Assembly: GCA_964017155.1 (NCBI GenBank)
Contig: OZ024862.1
Location: 2,012,170-2,076,169, forward strand
Direction: 5' to 3'
DNA length: 64,000 nt
Source: Oasisia sp. SBJ-2009
Taxonomy: Eukaryota > Annelida > Polychaeta > Sabellida > Siboglinidae
Part shown: in pieces, positions 34,494 through 47,400 of the stretch
Layout of the letters: the number at the start of each line of letters is the position of its first letter
Position numbering within the stretch: position 1 is the stretch's first letter
Notes under the pieces: model-generated
What the model saw: the letters and a program-made list of their open reading frames with translations, nothing else
Database searches by the model: none
Told to the model about the DNA's origin: nothing
Made by a program: the position numbers and the translations under genes

Positions 34494-36865
34494 GTAAGTA
34501 CTCTGATGTAATAGTACTACTGTTTCATGATAGCAAGATCTCGAAAAGTGGATCAGTTTGTTAAATATTGGAAGTAAATTTTTGTCTTTTCAAACAGTTT
34601 ATTTTCCCATATACATTTACATATACACCTAGTGTTTTAGTATAGGAATGCAAGTGCACCAACATGATAAGTAGAAGATCAATTATTTCCTGGTGTTTAT
34701 TATATGGGATAATGAAATAACCCATGTATTATAACCTACACATGTATGTGTCAGGCAAAATATTCGGCAGTTACAGGTCTTTTCTGTTGGTAGATCATGG
34801 TATGTTATGATGGTAATGATCTGACAAAAATTAAACTACCATATTATCCCCAATAGATGCGCAATGTGTGAGTGCAAAGGATTGAGTAGGCATCTATTAA
34901 TTTGTCATAAGGCAAATTGGCACAAGCAGTCAGTGGTGGAAAAACAAACAAATTGCATACATGAACAAGTATATAGGGTCATTCCATATTATATGAACAA
35001 ATAGCTTCCAACACACTGTCTTAGAATTGGCTGATTTGTTAATATGTCAAAATACACATCAACGCTAGGTTATCCTGAAAGTTTGATTTGATGATTTTTC
35101 AAAATTTAGTGTAGGTTTAACGTTTTGTATCTTTTATAAGATCTTTCACGATGAGTTAAACAGCATTGCCAGGGGCTCATATAAGTGTGGATATTTAAAA
35201 TACTCTTGACATTTTGTTGATATACTAAATGACATAATGTGGAAACCAAATCTGCCATATTGTGTAGTGTTTGATGAAAAGAAGAATAGCTGTGATATCT
35301 GCAAGTTGGGTATTTGTTTATTCTAGTATTTGTCATATTTGCAAGGCATAGTTTACCCAAAAATATAATACCCAATTGCAACTGATGGTTATTTTCCATT
35401 CCCATGAAGGTATAGTTAATATTCTAAAATATATCAGGACTCTTGCACTGTGTGTTTATGTTATACATCTCCAACAATATTAGATGCTATTTTGCACCAA
35501 CACAAACATGGTTATATCTCCAGGTCACACAATTGAGAAACTTTACTGGTGTATTCCCTACATGTGTGTTAGCGACCAGTGAACACATTTGATATGTGTA
35601 CTACTTACTCTGGATTTTATCAATTTTTGAAATTACTACCATTTAGCTGATACAATCCTATACATTACAGGGATTCTCCTAGATGGCATCAACATTGTAT
35701 ATGCTGCTATTTATAATGATGCAAGTTCAAAAATGCATACAATTCAAACCAAATGTACATTGATAAAATTCACCTGTATAGTTTCTAAGTTGTTTGACCT
35801 ATACTCCTGGAGATAATGACCATGTCCATATTGGCTCAAAATATCATTTAACTATTTTGTTGGATATGTGTAATACAGTGCAAGAGTTCAGATTGATTTT
35901 GGAATAGTAACTACACCTCTATAGGTACTGAAAATAAATATAAGTCGTTGTTGGGTATCATGTTTTCATCTATTTTTTGCCTCGTAATCATGAGCCAGCA
36001 TAAACAAAACCCCAACTTGAAGGTATCGCAGTTTCCCTTTTATTAATCTGACACTTACAGTTATGACAAAATTGGATGGACTCATCGCGATAAACTTAAT
36101 AAAAGTTACAAAACGTTAGGTCTCTACAAAAATTCAGAAAATTGTCAAATGAAGTTTATATTTTCAGAATAGCCAAGTTGTTATGCATACACTGTATTTT
36201 GATATCTAAAAAATGTGCCAATTCTAAGATGGTGTGGTGGAAAGTTTCCAGAAAATGTGTTCATCTAACATTTTTAGATAATAGGAATGTTATGTTATTT
36301 TAACCCTTTCTCTGCATCTTTAGAAAATATTAGGTGTTTATGACAACATGTCCAATTTTCAGAATAAAATGAAAACAAATGGCAAGACAGAAGTGTGATA
36401 CTGTCTAATGGCTAATATAAAAAAATGAATAGTCATTCTCTAACAAAGTACCTGCAACATGGCGTCATCGCATGGTACTGTATGTTTAACATTTTAAATC
36501 CCGTGTTCACACCCGACAATTTGTTTTTGTGTATGATATCACCTCTATAAAATATATTATGCTTTCCATTAGAAAGGTTGAACGATAAGGTGGACATTCC
36601 AAAACTATGTTCCTTTTTCAAAGTCCAGTAAGAAAAGTTCCACCTAAATTTCTTTTTCCAATAGAAAACATTAACACCTGGGTCTGTCTTACATCTCAAA
36701 TATATCTCAGCATCTCTCTGATGGATAACTGAGTTTAACATATTCCACTGTAGAGGAAGGAAATATCTGGTTGGCTGATTAGTGCCAGTTATAGATATAT
36801 ATAAAGCTAAATAAAATAAATAACCTTTTTTAACTATCTAATTACTGTACTTGGTCACTAGACGT

Positions 36866-37190
36866 AGAGCGCAGTGGCTCAGGGGTAGAGTTTCGGACTC
36901 TCGACTAAGAGGACCCGAGTTCAAACCCTGTGCTGCGGTGTTAAGACTTTGGGCATATATGTTCACACTATATTGTGCTAGTTCACTGAGCTGTATAAAT
37001 GAGTACTTGGCTATAGACAGTGGTGGATATGTGTATGAGAAACCTTTGCGCATTAATTGTAGTACATAGGTGGATGCTTCCAAGAGAAGTTGAGATAGTA
37101 TCTGAATAAACATGTATGTTAGGGAAGTAAACGATAAAGCGCTTTGAGCAATCCTGAGGATTGGATACTGCGCTATTTAAAAACTTACAT
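36866..37190 (+). mobile_element. tRNA-derived SINE with L2-like tail
   Basis: The head has an A-box-like AGTGGCTCAGGGGTAGAG and a B-box-like GAGTTCAAACCC at tRNA spacing. The 3' end has AAAGCGCTTTGAGCAATCC and GCGCTATTTAAA, the tail type shared by many SINEs with CR1/L2 LINEs. The cloverleaf is incomplete, so this is a SINE rather than a tRNA gene. Confidence 0.7.
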
Positions 37191-38523
37191 TTGTCACTAA
37201 ATAATTTAATTTTTACCAATTGTGATCGAAATTACTTTTATGAGATACTACTGTATTCAGGTACTGAAAAGTGAAAATCTGACCTAAATAAATGTGAATT
37301 AATTACCAAACATGTTATTTAAACAAATCATACACACACATGGTTTTTACCTGTTTTTTGTTTTGATGATTTCCGAGGATTTCACACACTACTTTTTAAT
37401 ACTATTCTTGATCATCAGATGAGACGGAATTATGATGACATATGTTCTTATTAGATCTACTGGCATAACATAAACAGAAGACCTGTGGGCATCATCTGTG
37501 TTTAATTCTTTCAGGGATACCAGAACACAAGTCTCCTAATTAGCAATAAGCTGGACTTTTTGTGTTATATCCTGCTAACTTTCAAAACAGTTATATCCTT
37601 AGTCAAAGGTGTGTGTGTGTGCTTGGAACAGGCACTTTGAATACAATCTCGGGACCTTGGAATAATTGTATGTGTTTGGTGTGGTGTTTTTGGTGTAATT
37701 GCTTGGATGTCATAAACTTGAACAGAGAAGGCTACACATTTTAATAATGAAGTATAGTTTCTTTTTCTAGGCATTGTAGTTGCAGAGAGTATTCCAGAAC
37801 TCTGTACAATTAATATCGATATAACTATTTCATGTAATGTTATGCCTTTATTTAATGATACTTACTTAATTACACTTATCGTCTGATAATAATTACAGTA
37901 TATTGAAAAAATCACTGTGCAAAATGTCAAGTTTTCTAGATTAGGTCTTACTGACTAAAATAGTCAGGTTTGTTAGTCGAAAACAATTGTGTAACTGTTA
38001 ATTTGACATGTTACATTTCAAAAACAAATATTTTCATATAACCATTTAAAAAACTTGTCTCTTGAATAACAACAATGTTCCCCCAATAACTTGGCTTTAG
38101 GTGGCAATAGTGGTTTTTTTCACAAAAGGTCTCCAGATATTCTTGTATTTTATTTTAGAAAATTCAACCAATTGTAGAACTTCAAATAGTTTCTGAAGAG
38201 CCATATGACTTCAAATAATTTCGAAGAGCCATATTTCGATGAAAGATCAAACCTAGTATTAACCATTTAAAGAACTGATAATCGGTTATCTGCATAGGAA
38301 AGCTCATTGTTAGCAAAAACACTTATTATTGTTTTAGTGCACAAGCCTCATACAGCTTCACATGATGTTATGTTGATGCCTGTACCCATGTAGTTCCTCA
38401 GTCGATTAAGTGTTCCCCAGCAAAAACATCCATTAACCCACATAACCTTGGATGCCGAACACAAGGTGTGTTATTTGCTGGCTGTCAATTGTATATTGTT
38501 TTTATTGCACTAGTTTATGACAC

Positions 38524-38539
38524 GGGGGGGGGGGGGGGA
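38524..38539. repeat. Poly-G tract
   Basis: A run of about 15 G residues. Confidence 0.95.
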
Positions 38540-38939
38540 GGCAGGGAGAGATAATAGTGGAAGGAGCAAGTGAGAATAGTAGAGCGAATGAGGTGGTGAG
38601 AGTAGCAGAAACTGTCATATTTTTTGTGATTTGACAGGCACTCTTTACACATCTGCGAGTCATACCAACAACAAATACACTGTACACTCTAATGAAACTT
38701 ATTCGTTAGTGCATTCATTTTGATGGCAGTATGTTAAATTATATAACCACTGAATGTTACTTAACGTGATATAATTTTGGATATGTCATATGAGGATGTC
38801 TCACTTCTGGTGCAAAACAAATGTATGTGGATAATGTGGTGAATTATATCTATCACACAAAGAAATTTGTTTGGCAAACAGGAGCAGAGTAGAATGAGCC
38901 ACAATTGACAGGATAAATATAAAAATTGCATGTTATATG

Positions 38940-39250
38940 AATAGCTGAAATCGAAGAATCAGAAGAACAAAAAGGATGATCAGAGGAAGTATGTCCAACA
39001 TAAGAAACAATTTGGGATGAAATGCATACTAACAGGAAGACTGAGAATCGAGATGAGATGGGAGGTCATTTTGCAAGAATGGATGCATGCAAACTTGTAA
39101 AAAGAGCAGAGTCAGAAAAACACCAAGGATAAACGAGAAGAGGAATGCCTGCCACAATTGAAATAGAACACTTTGTGAGAAATATGAAATGATTGGGTGA
39201 GGATGAAAGATGGAGAGTTAGGTTATATGAACGGACCTATTTTAAATCAT
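38940..39250 (+). pseudogene. LINE reverse-transcriptase C-terminal relic
   Basis: One frame gives FARMDACKLVKRAESEKHQG, a stop, TRRGMPATIEIE, another stop, then LGEDERWRVRLYERT. This resembles the RMD...R.VKR...G..R.GRP tail of non-LTR reverse transcriptases. Two stops show it is dead. Confidence 0.5.
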
Positions 39251-39443
39251 TTATTTGGTCTTCTTCAACTTTCTGGACCAGTCATAAATACCAATCTGTT
39301 TCTAATGTCTAATTGCCAAATTGTTTTAAAATACCTGTATTTATTTTGTCTCGTAATATTGCCATGCTGTTTTAGAATACTCATTCCACTTTATAAGTAC
39401 ATTTCTACTACTGGAACGAGTGTTCATGATGCAATTATAAAAA

Positions 39444-39448
<5 letters not shown>

Positions 39449-39493
<45 letters not shown>

Positions 39494-39514
39494 CACTATA
39501 TATACATATGTATG

Positions 39515-39588
<74 letters not shown>
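39449..39588. repeat. (TA)n microsatellite
   Basis: TA tract with a short ACACTATATATACATATGTA interruption, about 350 bp before LRR exon 2. Confidence 0.97.
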
Positions 39589-39590
<2 letters not shown>

Positions 39591-39944
39591 CACCAAGTAT
39601 TATAATTACTACATTATATGCGGTTGATGTTTTATTGTGTACACACATTACCATGTCATACACTTTCTGAATGGTCCCATTATTGGATTATGCTAAACAA
39701 TATTGTGCACGTGCATGTAAATACAAAACTGCTTGAACAGCTAAATAGATCAGCACCTTTTAAAGTTATGAGTTCAGACATGCTACCCCAATATTGTTTT
39801 CCATGTTTTCTTTCTCGTTGGTAGAATATTATGGATAATGTCTGCTGTCCCTTGAATGTAGATATATGTTAGGCTACATTACATGTATAAGTGTTTGCAA
39901 ATGTACACATTCAGTCATCATTTTTAATGTCTCATGTATTTCAG

Positions 39945-40031
39945 GTTTCTGGGAACTGACATGACTGCCCCCAAGATTGGCTCTGCTCTAGCTGCCACCA
40001 TTGAGTCTTTGCCAGAGTTGAAACAGCTGGT
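39945..40031 (+). CDS. NLR gene, LRR exon 2 (A-type, 29 residues)
   Basis: 87 bp, acceptor GTATTTCAG and donor GTGAGT, phase 2-2. It encodes FLGTDMTAPKIGSALAATIE and then SLPELKQL. Length and leucine spacing match the 29-residue repeat type. It has no near-identical copy in the window. Confidence 0.85.
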
Positions 40032-40164
40032 GTGAGTTCTTTCATATGTACTGTTTTTGAATGTGGTCAGTACATCTATACAAAATGGTGACTTCATCCA
40101 GTGCTTGTATACCATCAAAGCAACATTACCATATGGGTTACATTTGGTTCTTAAGACAAAAATC

Positions 40165-43060
40165 CATCAGCTACGGACCTTGTTCACGTACTTGTGTCAC
40201 GTGTGTTGCCTCAAATGTCGGCGGGATAATTTGATTGTAGATGGCAGGCATATGGTATCCCTGATCTCTGTTCATGGTAAGGGCTCTCTGTCTGATGTAT
40301 ATGGCCTCTTTCACTTTTCTCTTATGCCAGTTGGATTCACGGGTCAGTATTTTGGTGTTCTTCAAAAGGAAACTGAATGTCCTGTGGCCCGGCAATGATC
40401 TCCTACTCCTGTTGGTTTATCCAGGTTTGTGTGTTCTTTGAATCTCTGGCTGAGTGTTGTCTTGGTTTCACCTATGTATGTGTGGCTGCTGTCGATGACA
40501 CACGTGATGTTATATATGGTGTTATAGATTGGTGTTTTTTAGGTGTTTTGTCTTTAGGTTGTACTACAATCGAGCGGAGGATGTTCGCCGGCTTGTGGTA
40601 CATATGTATGTTATGTGACTTATAAATCCGGCCAAGCTGTTCTGATAATCCTGCCATGTATAGCCCGGCGCACACGAGCGGATAGGGCGCACGTTGTTAG
40701 CTAATTACCCCTATCTGCGGCCGATCTTCCGGTGTGCGGGCGAACTACTGTTGCTGCCTGGCCGTATGAGGCGAGGAAAAGATTATCCAACGTGTTTGAT
40801 ATTATCTGCATCGCGGCAGCCTGGTTTTCCCGTGTGCGGGTAACATGAGCTATCGGCGCAGCTACGAAAGTAATCCAGCCAATGATATCATGCCCTGTGA
40901 TCACGTGCAGCGACGATCGCGGTCACAATATGGCAGCGACAATCGCCTTCATGTATGAGACAATTATTTCTGAAGACAAACTTGAAGCGATCTGGGAAGA
41001 TGTCCTCTCTCTTTATAAAATAACTTACAATTACAGAAACAAATAAAATTCACAAAAGAAACTAACGCAAAATTCGCCGACAATTCGACAACATCGGCGG
41101 CGGCTAAGCGTAGCTCTATACTAGACGCCTATGTCTATGAGACTATGATTATCGTAATATCGTATATATTGTGTATATAATATCGGTATTGTGTCGAGGC
41201 GTGTTTTGTTAGCAGTGTTCAGTTGAGATTTAGGGTTTTTGGGTAAGCTTAGGATTAGTTAAAGTTAGTTTAGTGTTCCTTTTTAAGGTTAGATTAGAAA
41301 GTAAAAGATTGCCGACGTTTGTAAAACGTGCCTTGTAGACATAGTGTAATAAAAACACCCAATAATGTAACAAAAATCACTCAATAATTAAATAAATTTG
41401 CTAATAATAATGTAGTAATTGTTGACTGATAAGGTGATAACGTGCTCCTGCCTGATAAAATGATAACGTTTAACCGATAATGTAATAACGCACGTATTTC
41501 ACGTAGGCCTAAGTCGTTTTCGTGGATTTCATTTTTATTTCTTGCAGTTAGATGATCTATTTCATATATTTTGCAACATCGTATTTTTGCTACTTGGATA
41601 GAAGTAGTCTTAAGATTAAATCCAATATGGTGATTCCAAATCTGAAATCAGATTTGTCCCAGTAGGTCAGGATTTTGACTAATGAGGGGTGAGCTTGGTC
41701 GACTCGTGTGCGGGCAACGGTGATAACGCAGCCGATGGCCTCATTAGCTGGCGTCGCGCACCCTATCCGCTCGTGTGCGCCGGGCTTATCGTAGTCCCAG
41801 CATAGGTCTTCGTGTGTTGTTGTTCGTGCTGGTTGGTCTTTTTGCACTGGATGGTGGATGTGCAAGTGCCCACTCTGGGTATCCGTTGGCTCTCAGGGCA
41901 TTGTGGACGTATGCCAGTTCTGATTTCCTGTCTTCAGCTGTGCCCTGTTGGTGAGGGTGCGTACAACTGAACGTTTATGGGTTAGCGGGTCTTGCGACTT
42001 AAAGTTGAGTTATGGTCCGTGTGCGTCGGCTTCCGGTAGATGGTTATCTTTGTGGATCCATCATCCAAAATATGGGTGCATAGATCCAGGAAGGGAAGCT
42101 TGCTGTCTTTCTCGGGTTCGATGGTGAATTTGATGTGTGGATCAATGCTGTTTATGTGTTCAGTGAACTCTTCCACGTCGTGTTAGTGAAGTACAGTGAA
42201 TGTGTCATCCACGTATCATAGCCACAATTATGGGGGGTGCGGTGCTATAGAGATGGCTATTTTCTCAAACTGTTCCATGTAGCAATTAGCTACTAGGGGA
42301 GATATGGGTGATCCCATAGCTGCACCATGTGTTTGCTGGTAGTATGCCCCATCGTATATGAAGTAGGTTGTATTCAGGCAGAAGTCGAGAAGCTCAACTG
42401 TCTGTGGAATTGTCATTTTTATGGGTCTGGTTAGGGTGTCATCTTCATGGAGTCTCTCTGTGATGACTTCCAGTCCCATATCCACCGGAACACCGGTGAA
42501 GAGTGCTGTGCCATCATATGACACCAGTTTCCGAGCCGGTGGAATTTCTAGGCCTCTTAACTTGTCGACTAGTTCCTTTGTGTTCTTGATGCTGTGACAG
42601 TTCTTACCCATAAGGCGGGTGAGTTACTAGCCAGGTATTTGGCTGCAGTGCACGTAATGTTTCCACAACTATACGCCTAAGTGGTGTGTTGTTTTTGTGT
42701 ATCTTAGGCGTTCCATACAATCTTGGGGGTTCATCTGACTCTGGGTATAGCTTCCAGTACAGTTTGTCTGAGATGGATCCATTTCTCTTCCATTTCCTTA
42801 GGATGTTAATCATTCTGTTCTTGTACTTGTGTGTGGGGTCTTTGATAAGTCTGGTGTACGTGTTCATATCCCCCACCATGTCAGTCATTTTCTCTTTATA
42901 TTCGGCAGTGTTCATGATTACTGTGGCTCTACCTTTGTCTATGATGATGGAATTGTCTTTTTTCAGTGTCTATAGAGCTACCCTCTCCCCTTGCTGATGT
43001 TAGATTTTGTGAGTTTAGGTCATTTGATGGTAGGTATAATCTCCTCTCTGAGTTCTTCTC
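40165..43060 (-). pseudogene. Penelope-like retroelement, RT plus GIY-YIG, broken and interrupted
   Basis: On the minus strand from right to left: YWKLYPESDEPPRLYGTPKI (upstream RT block); LVSYDGTALFTGVPVD, the motif-A region with its usual Asp at SYD; QQTHGAAMGSPISPLVANCY (motif-B region); the catalytic YVDDTF at 42198-42215; PFLDLCTHIL; the linker GLSEQLGRIYKSHNIHMYH; and HTYIGET of a GIY-YIG nuclease at about 40464-40484. RT followed by GIY-YIG is the hallmark of Penelope-like elements. There is a frameshift near 42610, stops next to YVDDTF, and a DNA transposon at 40662-41786, so the copy is dead. Outer borders are approximate. Confidence 0.85.
40662..41786. mobile_element. 1.1-kb non-autonomous DNA transposon nested in the Penelope-like element
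   Basis: Perfect 26-bp inverted ends begin AGCCCGGCGCACACGAGCGG (40662-40687 and 41761-41786). TAT lies outside both ends (40659-40661 and 41787-41789). Removing the insert with one TAT rejoins Penelope-like sequence. Several GTGTGCGGG words lie near both ends. No reading frame of interest. Confidence 0.85.
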
Positions 43061-43069
43061 CCACGGTCC

Positions 43070-43687
43070 CTCAATTTGGGCATGTCACTGTTGTTCTGGA
43101 CACAAGATTTAATACGAATTCTACCAAGAGAATGAAACCTAGATGGCAGTTAGACAAGGAAGCCCTTTGGCTTATCGAGAATCCAACCTATCTACCTAAA
43201 TGTGTTTTGCCTTTCTTGGGCATATGTCAATTTTATTAATAAACATATCAACACTGCTACCATCTACACAAAATAAACAAAGTACAGGCATCTGAGAGTG
43301 TCATCAACAGATTGGATAGAATCCATGTACTATTTAGATGATATGGATCCAATATATGAATGTAATAAATAACTATCCAGTGATACTTAATTTTTTTTTA
43401 TTATATTATTATTAGTTAAACAAGAAATGTATGTAGTACAACACTATTTTGCACTGAGTTACTCTTCTGTATGTACTTTATATGAAAGTAATTTATATAT
43501 TACAATATAAATATTCTCATTCAGTGAGTTTATTAACATATTATTAATCCTTAAAAAGGTTAATTTTTAATATTATTGACAGGTTAAAGTCGCAATGGTT
43601 AAACCACAACATTGTGATGATATGTTTTTTAATGTTAGATTTAATTTGATGTCAATCTATTGAAGAGTATCTACAATGTGCCTGCAG
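43070..43687 (+). repeat. Pre-B intron block (first copy)
   Basis: About 620 bp containing AAGGAAGCCCTTTGGCTTAT and CTACCTAAATGT precede this B-type LRR exon. Close copies precede the B exons at 48639, 51520, 54525, 58130 and 61057. The translation LDKEALWLIENPTYLPKC recurs, but frames are not conserved and no splice sites surround it, so it is treated as duplicated intron. Confidence 0.85.
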
Positions 43688-43771
43688 GTTGCAAGAATGT
43701 GGAATTGGAGAAGCAGCCATGGTCACCGTGACACACGCCCTGAGTCACTGCACACAGTTGGAAGTACTTCT
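43688..43771 (+). CDS. NLR gene, LRR exon 3 (B-type, 28 residues)
   Basis: 84 bp, acceptor CCTGCAG and donor GTGAGT, phase 2-2. It encodes LQECGIGEAAMVTVTHALSH and then CTQLEVL. The LxxCGI start matches the 28-residue repeat of ribonuclease-inhibitor-type LRRs. This is the most diverged B exon of the array (GEAA, QLEV). Confidence 0.88.
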
Positions 43772-43799
43772 GTGAGTGTTGTGTGTCTATATATATTAA

Positions 43800-45555
43800 G
43801 GCCCTGCGCGGGCTGGAAATCTGAGCCCGCAGCCCGCCCCGCCCCGCAGTAACTTGGTCCGCAGTCAGCCCGCACCGCAAATTTTGCCACATCATAGCCC
43901 GCAGCCCGCCCCGCCCCGCATATTTTGACATATCCTGGGCCGCAGCCCGGCCCGCACCGCACTGGTCTGGCCCGCAGCCCGCACCGCCCCGCAACAAATA
44001 AAAAATCCAGCCCCCACCGCCCCGCAGTAACTTGGCCCGCAGCCCGCCCCGCAGTTCGGCCCGCATAAATTTTCATTCAAAAGTCAGCCTGCAGCCTATA
44101 ACAGATTGAACAGATAATATGGAATAATAAAAAAATAACTAATCCTTATTGAATTTTATTAACTCAATTTTTTTATTTTATTGCTTAAAATACTTTTAAT
44201 TGGGTATCCAAATTAATATATGGCCAGTTATATTTTATATTCACCTTGTCTTTTGTAACCATTTAATTACTTGAAATTCAATAAACCAAATTTTTCAGTC
44301 AAACTGAAATACTTATGTTGGATGTCACTGTAGTCATTCACCATTCACTGAGCATACCAGATAAGCTAATATCCACTAACAGGTAGTCAGTTGTCATCTC
44401 TGACCTCTGGACCCTGCTGCAATTAGCAACAAAGGCCTCTTTTGCTGTGGCCTGCCTGTCTTTTGATCTTGGCTTCCAAGCCCCTTGCCCTTTTCTAACC
44501 AACCCTGCTAGATGGCAACTGCTAAGGCCTGTTATTGTGTCAGTTCCTCAGTGGTGGTGCAAAGTGATAAGAAATATTTGCTTGAGGGAAGGAAGTGGCA
44601 CCACAGCCAGGTAGGATCTTCAATTGCATCACACTGTTGTAGTTTTACAGCTTGCCACATTGGGTAATTGAATATCCTGCCAGACATTTTCATTACTCAT
44701 TAATATCATATATATTAAATAGTCACCAGCCAACACTCATCCATTAAGGGAAATCTGTATTAGAACCCCTGAAGAATTATTTTACTTTTGAGATCATCCA
44801 GGCCTCATTTAGTAATATTTACACAGATTAGCACCTGTGGGCACTGGGCAGTAAAAGTGGGCACCACCAGCCTGCTAATTGCCTGTGTGGGTTAGAGAAG
44901 GTCTGACTCAGATAAGCAAGCCCTTTGTCCAAGCCAGGTATCCCAAATTAAGTAGGTCTCCTTGGGAGTTGTTCAAACATCACATAGCCTAGCAAGACAG
45001 GGCAGTGTGGTGAATGGTGATACTGGTGTTAAAGGGAGAACCCAAATCAACTTGGTTGTTAGCTAGGTCTGTTTTATGGTGCTTGTGTATGCAAGACCAA
45101 ACTTTTCTATTAACAAGACAGTGTCTGAATAACATTATTTTGTGACCTTATTTCCTGTAACTTTCCTAGGCAAAACTGTTATTTCTTTCTGTGATATCTT
45201 TAAATGTAATTATTGTATGTAAACGCTAATGAATGACTAAAGCTGGCAGGGCAAAACAACAAAACAGTGACCTATTATGAGTGCTTTTAACAGTGTTATC
45301 AACATTTTCTGTTACCAGAATGCTCACTGGCAATATGCTGTTAGCACATGTTATCATAACATAAACGCCTTCACACACACATGCAGCTATGCACGACATC
45401 TAGTTGCACGCACACATGTATGAACACATCCACGCATGCACAGCAAATAATCGTCGCACACGTGTAGTCGTGCAAGCAACACACAGTGTATACACCCACA
45501 CATGCATACGCAAGCACACACGCACGCACGCACGCTCGCACGTACGCACCGCACG

Positions 45556-45597
<42 letters not shown>

Positions 45598-45850
45598 GAG
45601 CTATCAGGTAATCCACCAACTGATAGGCACAGACAATGTACAAACTTTGAGAGAAACTGCGCGGGCTGAAAAAGTTGAGCCCGCACCCGCCCCGCAACTG
45701 TATCATTCGGCCCGCAGCCCGCCCCGCCCCGCATATTTTGAGATATCCTGGCCCGCAGCCCGGCCCGCACCGCCCCGCAACAAATAAAAAATCCAGCCCG
45801 CAGCCCGCACCGCCCCGCAACAAGTACAAAAATCCGCCCCGCGCAGGGCC
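43800..45850. mobile_element. TTAA-flanked transposon with GC-rich repetitive ends
   Basis: Ends GGCCCTGCGCGGG and CCCGCGCAGGGCC are inverted repeats, and TTAA stands on both sides (43796-43799, 45851-45854). The left 290 bp and right 200 bp are made of CCCGCAGCCCGCCCCGC-like units that contrast with the AT-rich core. TTAA targets are used by piggyBac and Kolobok elements, but no transposase is encoded. The Gly/Ala/Arg-rich reading frames in the ends are compositional artefacts. Confidence 0.75.
45370..45595. repeat. (CA)n and (ACGC)n microsatellite
   Basis: CA-rich simple repeat inside the TTAA element. Confidence 0.9.
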
Positions 45851-45854
45851 TTAA

Positions 45855-46010
<156 letters not shown>

Positions 46011-47313
46011 GTGCACATATATAAACATATTTATATCTAAACTTATTCTCAGCAATTCTCGATGATCTGGTGCGGGAACAGCTAATAAATGTGTAAAGTG
46101 TAAAGGAGAAAAGAGGCTTCATTGATCTCACTGAAGATGTAGCAGTGCTTCAAGGCTGGATCTTCGCTACACCAGCGTTGGCATGACACCTGGCTTCAAG
46201 ATGTATGCTTTTCTTCAAAATTTGCTTTGAAGAACAGCTATGTCTTAGGCTACTGCCACTTTGCACGGGAAATATGTGTTTGATTCAATCATCCTGTGTT
46301 CCCACAATAATCTTCCAAGGGCCCAAAACTAGTATATTTTCACTGATAGCCAATTTTGTTGAGAAATAATTCAGTAACGTTTTTTCCCAATTTTGAATAG
46401 ATGTTTCTCAGTAATGTAACTGTCAATAGTTAATCAAATGTATTTCTTTAAATCTGTCTAAAGTCTGACCCGGTTGTCCCTAAGAACCCAAAACAATTGA
46501 CCTGTGTCTATGTGGCCTAGTTGGCAGACTGTTAAATACCTGGTATGCTTTCTGTATTACTTTCACAACACCTGCTCCCAACCCTGGATCATAATTACTG
46601 TATGTACTATATTAAATGCAGACATATGTATCGTAACTTCCATTTTTCATATGCAAATGTGTGAAACATGATGTCTGTGCCATCTAAAGACAAATGTAGG
46701 GTTTTAAATGATACTAAACGTTAATTTGGGACAAGTGTTCGTAGATCAATCTACCAATTATAATACAATTTGATCAATACATAGTTTTATTACTTTATTC
46801 AGACATAAAAATAAATTATGTTTTGATGTGGGAAACATAATATAAATATATATCTATACTCAGAAGTGAGAAACATAATAAAAGTATATATCTATAGTCA
46901 GACAAGATGTGCATTACAAAAATCAAAGCCACATCAAAATGGTTAGCAGCTACAGAGGTGGGAGACATGCTTTAAGTGGAATCTGATCTAAGAGTATCAG
47001 GGGAATATGAAACTGGTAGAAGTATGTTACTTTCGCAAAGTAATGGAGATGCATGTCGTCCATGACAGAACAGTAGTATTTACTTGGTGAAACACTAGAT
47101 ACACAACAGTAATTTTGTAAGTGCACTGCAGGCATTACAACATCAACTGCCTTAGTGCTCAATATGTTTAAATAATGCTTATTTTATCAGAGCAAATTCT
47201 GTGTTGAATATATTTTTTTCCACTGCTCGTGAATTGCATGTAACTTATACCATACAGCAATATATTTTAAAGCAGTTTGCCATGAATCATCTAATGCAGC
47301 AATTGTATTGCAG
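46011..47313. other. Intron leading to A1-type LRR exon
   Basis: No gene. Nearly identical sequence precedes LRR exons 10 and 14 (about 54780-56038 and 61310-62574). Confidence 0.8.
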
Positions 47314-47400
47314 ATTAAGTAGGAACAATCTGAGTGACGCTGAATCTGGCCAAGCTCTTGGTGACGGTATCACACGTATGTCATCTCTCCGCAAGTTGAT
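47314..47400 (+). CDS. NLR gene, LRR exon 4 (A1-type, 29 residues)
   Basis: 87 bp, acceptor TTGCAG and donor GTAAGT, phase 2-2. It encodes LSRNNLSDAESGQALGDGIT and then RMSSLRKL. LSxNNLSD is the classical A-type LRR start. It differs from exons 10 and 14 by one base (Arg codon CGT versus His codon CAT). Confidence 0.9.

Larger units (their letters stand above)
34494..39944. other. Long intron
   Basis: About 5.4 kb. Apart from the SINE, LINE relic, poly-G and TA tract listed separately, nothing was recognised. Confidence 0.6.

Noticed and set aside
36433..36741. A 102-codon minus-strand frame
   Set aside because: No recognisable motif, AT-rich composition and no splice context; kept as chance.
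36866..36940. A functional tRNA gene
   Set aside because: A and B boxes are present but the acceptor stem does not pair and a SINE body follows.
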